From: Protonemura montana
Lineage: Eukaryota > Arthropoda > Insecta > Plecoptera > Nemouridae
NCBI GenBank assembly: GCA_947568835.1
Contig: OX387607.1
Coordinates: 12,229,701 to 12,293,700, forward strand
Length of the DNA: 64,000 nt
Direction of reading: 5' to 3'
This document shows positions 62,501 through 64,000 of the stretch, piece after piece. The stretch's first letter is position 1. Each line of letters starts with the position of its first letter. The position numbers and the translations under genes were made by a program. The notes beneath the pieces were generated by a model that was not told the origin of the DNA, did not search any database, and was given only the letters and a program-made list of their open reading frames with translations.

Positions 62501-63552
62501 TGTATGAGACGTTCCCGTGGATTCAGCCCCTTTACGACGGCTGCGTGGAGAACCGCAGGAACTGGCAGGACCTCGCCGAGAAGGTGGAGATGGGTCTCAC
62601 GTGGATCGACCACGACACCATCGACCAGCCCGTCGAGGAGTTCACCAGTGCGTACCCGTTATCTCTGTTGTTATACCTTGGTGCCATGGCGTTGTGGGTT
62701 TTAGACTTAAATCCACTCTATCCTTTGCTCTAGTTATAAGTAAAACGGTTTTCAAACTAGGGTTTTTGAATGCTCAGTTAAAGTAACTAATTATTCCCGA
62801 AATTTAGCTTCTTGTACTCGTTACTTTATCAAAAGGGAATGCTCATATTTTTACTTTGAAAATCTTTATAAAGTCGATTTCACCTTGACAAAAACAGGTA
62901 AAGTTACGAAACTTTAAGAAAATTTCGTTGAGTATACTTCATCTCACTAGCAATGCTCAGTTTGAAAAAAAGGCTAGCTTTAGCTTTTAGAATTCTAGTG
63001 TTAATTATCTTTAACCTGTTCAAAACAACCTATGATTTTAGATGAAGAAGGTTTGGACTGGCCCTTAATGGGAATTCCTAATGCTCGAAACTCTGAAGTC
63101 TTAGATAAGGGAGTTTTTTCAATTTATTTTTTATTGCAAAAGTTCCAACTCCAAGCACGCAGTACTTTTGTACATAAATCAACTCTGAGCCGTGACATGA
63201 TGTATGTCCAAACCCGTTCCCAGCCAACCACGAGCCCGAGGACATCGAGTTCACCGTGACCACGCTCAACTGCGTCCACCCGACGCCGACCGAGGCGACG
63301 TCGACGACGCCGGCGTCGGCAACGGCGGCTCGCTCAGAATCGGCGCCACTTGGCCGTTTCGCCAGTCTGCGCCGCGGTCGTTGCGCAGGCAAGGCGTCGC
63401 GCGATCGGCTCAGTTCGTCGCTTTACGGCGCCGCTCGGCCGACTTCAGGCACGCTCGCCACCTCACCGAGCACCGACGAAGGTGTTCAAACACTTGTGGC
63501 GGGAAAGAAGGTCAAGCACAAGGGACGCGGCAAGCTGTGTGCAATCTTGTAG
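50227..63552 (+). CDS. Pde6: cGMP-specific phosphodiesterase, PDE6-like, dual GAF, prenylated; nineteen coding exons, 1086 residues
   Basis: Seen: nineteen exons splice in frame into 1086 residues. Order: conserved [20 protein letters not shown] segment, Ser/Arg-rich region to about 215, GAF-A (about 220-370), GAF-B (about 397-613), catalytic domain (about 614-977), tail with CaaX box CAIL at 1083-1086. Catalytic residues by position: YHNWRH with general-acid His710 and metal His714, HDLDH with His750/Asp751, metal Asp861 in MTACD, purine-binding Gln914 and Phe917 in MQVGF. Gln872 matches the PDE5/6 type rather than PDE11. Each GAF carries an N-K-F-D signature (NK...FTQRD and NK...FSDCD). Known: insect Pde6 hydrolyses cGMP, is about 1,100 residues long and is membrane-bound through prenylation. 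Inferred: Leu at the last position predicts geranylgeranylation. The true N terminus may lie further upstream, since a splice acceptor precedes exon 1. PDE5 and PDE11 are the alternatives; the CaaX box and overall motif match favour Pde6. Confidence 0.93.
50818..51051 (+). CDS. Pde6: Pde6-like exon 2: Ser/Arg-rich regulatory region
   Basis: 234 nt, phase 2 on both sides, so it can be skipped without a frameshift. Encodes clusters such as [14 protein letters not shown] and [17 protein letters not shown], then [19 protein letters not shown]. Several Arg-x-x-Ser sites look like basophilic-kinase targets (inference). Acceptor TTTTCGTAG, donor AACAG|GTGAAA. Confidence 0.85.
51318..51562 (+). CDS. 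Pde6: Pde6-like exon 3: start of GAF-A
   Basis: Acceptor GGTTGCAG, donor ACGG|GTACGT, phase 2 to 1. Begins with a third Arg-rich junction (RPRRSS), then [57 protein letters not shown]. Confidence 0.92.
51660..52080. repeat. AGGTGGAGTT/GCCATCGGGTGG-family dispersed repeat, longest copy
   Basis: Blocks in order: GTTGGTAGTTGGGCGGAGTC, TTTATAAACATTTATTGG, TTTGAGTCGTAA, GCGCCATCGGGTGGTAG, ACCATTACTACGTGTTACCG. Related copies: 23195-23480 (same block order), 13160-13440, 35085-35190 (minus), 38455-38560 and probable fragments near 45790 and 54930. No reading frame; looks like a non-autonomous element. Confidence 0.6.
52177..52295 (+). CDS. Pde6: Pde6-like exon 4: GAF-A middle
   Basis: Acceptor GATTGCAG, donor TACCAG|GTTAGA, phase 1 to 0. 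Encodes [19 protein letters not shown] and INIRDAYQ, the conserved G-x-x-G turn and the DAY motif of GAF domains in PDE5/6/11. Confidence 0.92.
52620..52778 (+). CDS. Pde6: Pde6-like exon 5: GAF-A end, NKFD motif
   Basis: Acceptor GGTGGCAG, donor GTCGAG|GTAAGA, phase 0 both sides. Encodes [37 protein letters not shown] and [15 protein letters not shown]. Asn, Lys, Phe and Asp of the cGMP-binding NKFDE signature are present; Val follows the Asp where PDE5 has Glu. Confidence 0.94.
52800..53235 (+). repeat. Intronic tandem repeat in the Pde6-like gene, period about 110-135 bp
   Basis: TTTCC...TCTATTCACTG-type segments recur near 52809, 52917, 53051 and 53178, and CGAAAAAAGTAGACC-type segments near 52945, 53080 and 53210. 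About 3.5 diverged units lie between exons 5 and 6 and end about 35 bp before the exon 6 acceptor. Confidence 0.7.
53269..53502 (+). CDS. Pde6: Pde6-like exon 6: GAF-A/GAF-B connector and GAF-B start
   Basis: Acceptor CTTTGCAG, donor GAGGCG|GTCAGT, phase 0 both sides. Encodes [55 protein letters not shown]. Confidence 0.94.
53954..54031 (+). CDS. Pde6: Pde6-like exon 7: GAF-B loop
   Basis: 78 nt, phase 0 both sides. Acceptor TTTGCAG, donor CGCGAG|GTGAGT. Encodes [20 protein letters not shown] and PLCRRE, the variable, charged insert of GAF-B. Confidence 0.85.
54560..54598 (+). CDS. Pde6: Pde6-like exon 8: 13-codon microexon
   Basis: 39 nt, phase 0 both sides. Acceptor TGTTCGCAG, donor GAGGGC|GTGAGT. 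Encodes [13 protein letters not shown] in the GAF-B loop. Removing it leaves the frame intact, so it may be an optional cassette. It is too short for coding-potential statistics; the support is the strong splice sites and correct phase. Confidence 0.65.
56030..56161 (+). CDS. Pde6: Pde6-like exon 9: GAF-B core
   Basis: Acceptor CCTGCGCAG, donor GGACAG|GTACGT, phase 0 both sides. Encodes [31 protein letters not shown], matching the PDE5/6/11 GAF-B strand and the helix before the ligand pocket. Confidence 0.93.
56262..56300 (+). mobile_element. Short SINE body fragment
   Basis: AACTTCATCCGCCTTGC and GTCAACCTCTCGA match the 5S-headed SINE body. It lies immediately before the repeat at 56310-56645. 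Confidence 0.35.
56320..56645 (+). repeat. Dispersed repeat, copy B of the same family
   Basis: In Pde6-like intron 9; blocks TTGTTCGATTCATG, ACGTGTCAACATTTCGAC, CAATCAATTCTGA, GGTAGATATTGACTTCTAC and GTTTTTGGGATACGC are collinear with 29300-29610. Confidence 0.6.
58233..58376 (+). CDS. Pde6: Pde6-like exon 10: GAF-B pocket
   Basis: Acceptor GGCCCACAG, donor AACAAG|GTACGG, phase 0 both sides. Encodes [37 protein letters not shown] and VAQLINK. Confidence 0.94.
58470..58650 (+). mobile_element. SINE body and tail within Pde6-like intron 10
   Basis: CGAACGGTTTGGCGTGT (end of a head unit) runs into AAGCCGGTAGTCCCGTCGG, GGCACTGGGTTTC, CTCGTTCACTGACGGCGTG and a TGTGTCGTTAAGAAGAACAC tail, the same order as the reverse complement of 25885-26240. 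Confidence 0.6.
58748..58850 (+). CDS. Pde6: Pde6-like exon 11: GAF-B end
   Basis: Acceptor TGTTTCAG, donor ACGCAT|GTGAGT, phase 0 to 1. Encodes [18 protein letters not shown] and [12 protein letters not shown], completing the GAF-B N-K-F-D signature begun in exon 10. Confidence 0.94.
59393..59625 (+). CDS. Pde6: Pde6-like exon 12: catalytic domain N-terminal helices
   Basis: Acceptor AATTCCAG, donor TATGAC|GTGAGT, phase 1 to 0. Encodes [38 protein letters not shown] and [15 protein letters not shown]. Confidence 0.95.
60217..60242 (+). repeat. Poly-C run, 26 bases, before Pde6-like exon 13
   Basis: Lies 50 bp upstream of the exon 13 start at 60292. It may act as an extended polypyrimidine tract. 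Confidence 0.9.
60292..60435 (+). CDS. Pde6: Pde6-like exon 13: YHNWRH metal site
   Basis: Acceptor GGTTGCAG, phase 0 both sides. Encodes [35 protein letters not shown] and [13 protein letters not shown]. His710 is the presumed general acid and His714 a metal ligand. The donor is GC, not GT (GAG|GCAAGC). A 26-base C run lies about 50 nt upstream of the acceptor. Confidence 0.94.
60684..60863 (+). CDS. Pde6: Pde6-like exon 14: HDLDHRG metal site
   Basis: Acceptor TTTGTAG, donor TTCCAG|GTACAC, phase 0 both sides. Encodes [40 protein letters not shown] and [10 protein letters not shown]. His750 and Asp751 are class I phosphodiesterase metal ligands. Confidence 0.96.
61270..61423 (+). CDS. Pde6: Pde6-like exon 15: catalytic domain
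   Basis: Acceptor GATTTCAG, donor AAGGAGT|GTGAGT, phase 0 to 1. Encodes [39 protein letters not shown]. Confidence 0.95.
61754..61899 (+). CDS. Pde6: Pde6-like exon 16: third metal ligand
   Basis: Acceptor CCTTGCAG, donor CCCGTG|GTACGT, phase 1 to 0. Encodes [37 protein letters not shown]. Asp861 is the metal ligand; Gln872 corresponds to PDE5 Gln775. Confidence 0.96.
61973..62095. mobile_element. Internally deleted copy of the palindromic tRNA-like element
   Basis: GAACACTACTACCATCTC and ATTGATGCCCAAACGGG form the left arm; the right arm is reduced to a short AAGTGTTTATAATAATA, then GCGCATTGCAAGCGTTTG and TTTAAATAAGATTTCA follow. Located in Pde6-like intron 16. Confidence 0.55.
62128..62211 (+). 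CDS. Pde6: Pde6-like exon 17: purine-binding glutamine
   Basis: Acceptor TTTGACAG, donor TACAAG|GTGGGT, phase 0 both sides. Encodes [28 protein letters not shown]. Gln914 and Phe917 match the invariant glutamine and the hydrophobic clamp of PDE5. Confidence 0.96.
62497..62647 (+). CDS. Pde6: Pde6-like exon 18: catalytic domain end
   Basis: Acceptor CCTTGCAG, donor TCACCA|GTGCGT, phase 0 to 1. Encodes [39 protein letters not shown] and [10 protein letters not shown]. Confidence 0.94.
63224..63552 (+). CDS. Pde6: Pde6-like exon 19: C-terminal tail and CaaX box
   Basis: Acceptor GTTCCCAG, phase 1, stop TAG at 63550-63552. Encodes [13 protein letters not shown], a Ser/Thr/Ala/Arg-rich low-complexity tail, then basic [11 protein letters not shown] followed by CAIL. 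Leu in the last CaaX position predicts a geranylgeranyl group on Cys1083, with the lysine/arginine cluster as a second membrane-binding signal. Confidence 0.93.
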
Positions 63553-64000
63553 CTGCGGCGTTTCGTGAACTTGCTTTGCTTGGCGCGTTTTTAGCCGAAC
63601 AGTGACAGCTGGTGAGCAGTGGCAGTGACAGTTTAAGTGACAGTGACAGAAGGACGCTCGCCGTGCTGGACTACAGAGCGCAGTGTGTTTGGATTTATCG
63701 ACTCTGTCACCGATTGATGTTTTCAGGAGTGCGAGAAGACGCGTGACCCACGAGACCGTTCCAGTATTCCAGTGCCAAGATGGCGCCCAAGTATTCCGGT
63801 CACAGTCCGCAATAATTAGGTAGCTCGAGTCAGGAATGGCCGGGACGGTTCTGTCTTGTGGTGCGGGCGATTTTCAAGGTCAACGCTAAGGGGCTGGAGT
63901 TTGTCGGCACTGTGAATGTGACCCTGCTCACAAGGGGAGGCGTTGTGGCGTCCTGTCAACGTGCGCTGACGAAGAGCGAAGTGGACCGGCAGCAACTCCA
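63553..64000 (+). other. 3' flank of the Pde6-like gene
   Basis: Presumed 3'UTR, GC-rich, with a short CAGTGACAG-type repeated patch at about 63600-63650. No canonical AATAAA polyadenylation signal is visible before the window ends, so the transcript end probably lies outside. Confidence 0.5.

Larger units (their letters stand above)
50580..63223 (+). other. Introns of the Pde6-like gene longer than 300 bp
   Basis: 51563-52176 is mostly a dispersed AGGTGGAGTT-family repeat. 52296-52619: nothing recognised. 52779-53268 holds an intronic tandem repeat. 53503-53953 and 54032-54559: nothing recognised. 54599-56029 is AT-rich with a possible AGGTGGAG-family fragment near 54930. 56162-58232 holds a SINE-body fragment, a 300-bp repeat paralogous to 29300-29610 and a TAGCACCA-rich patch at 57700-58030. 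58377-58747 holds a SINE. 58851-59392 holds an ACCAAGCAAT-family copy. 59626-60291 ends with the C run. 60864-61269, 61424-61753 and 62648-63223: nothing recognised. Confidence 0.6.

Overview
The window is eukaryotic, intron-rich and repeat-rich, and most likely comes from an arthropod. Two genes carry it. The first is the 5' end of a Skeletor-type DM13 gene on the minus strand, covering positions 22496 down past position 1. The second is a nearly complete prenylated cGMP phosphodiesterase on the plus strand, 50227-63552, most like insect Pde6. Neither gene is visible as one long reading frame. Both were assembled from short exons whose splice phases agree at every junction. No bacterial-type genes, operons, CRISPR arrays or convincing functional RNA genes were seen.

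Layout. 1-6149 holds Skeletor exons 4, 3 and 2, which encode one and a half tandem DM13 domains. 6150-22444 is a 16.3-kb first intron full of dispersed repeats. 22445-22496 is the signal-peptide exon, followed by a GC-rich likely 5'UTR/promoter up to about 22740. 22742-50226 is a 27-kb intergenic stretch, or unrecognised 5' introns of the phosphodiesterase. It contains two hAT-type MITEs with near-perfect 8-bp target duplications, a 68-bp and a 52-bp minisatellite, several 5S-rRNA-derived SINEs, a tRNA-like palindrome and GACGCC-rich islands. 50227-63552 carries nineteen phosphodiesterase coding exons encoding 1086 residues: N-terminal Ser/Arg-rich region, GAF-A, GAF-B, HD-type catalytic domain and a basic tail ending in a CaaX box. 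63553-64000 is 3' flank.

The two genes are arranged head to head. The sequence gives no evidence that they work together. Skeletor-type proteins enter the secretory pathway and carry DM13 and (further 3' in the family) DOMON domains. The phosphodiesterase hydrolyses cGMP at membranes through a predicted geranylgeranyl anchor.

The repeat content is the most distinctive part. One SINE family has a tandemly multiplied 5S-rRNA-like head, a common body and a tail with GTGCGTCGTTAAAC; it occurs around ten times in both orientations. At least three other dispersed families recur, and mononucleotide G/C runs reach 51 bases. I found no clearly novel multi-gene system; the best new observations concern repeat structure and the exon architecture of the two genes.
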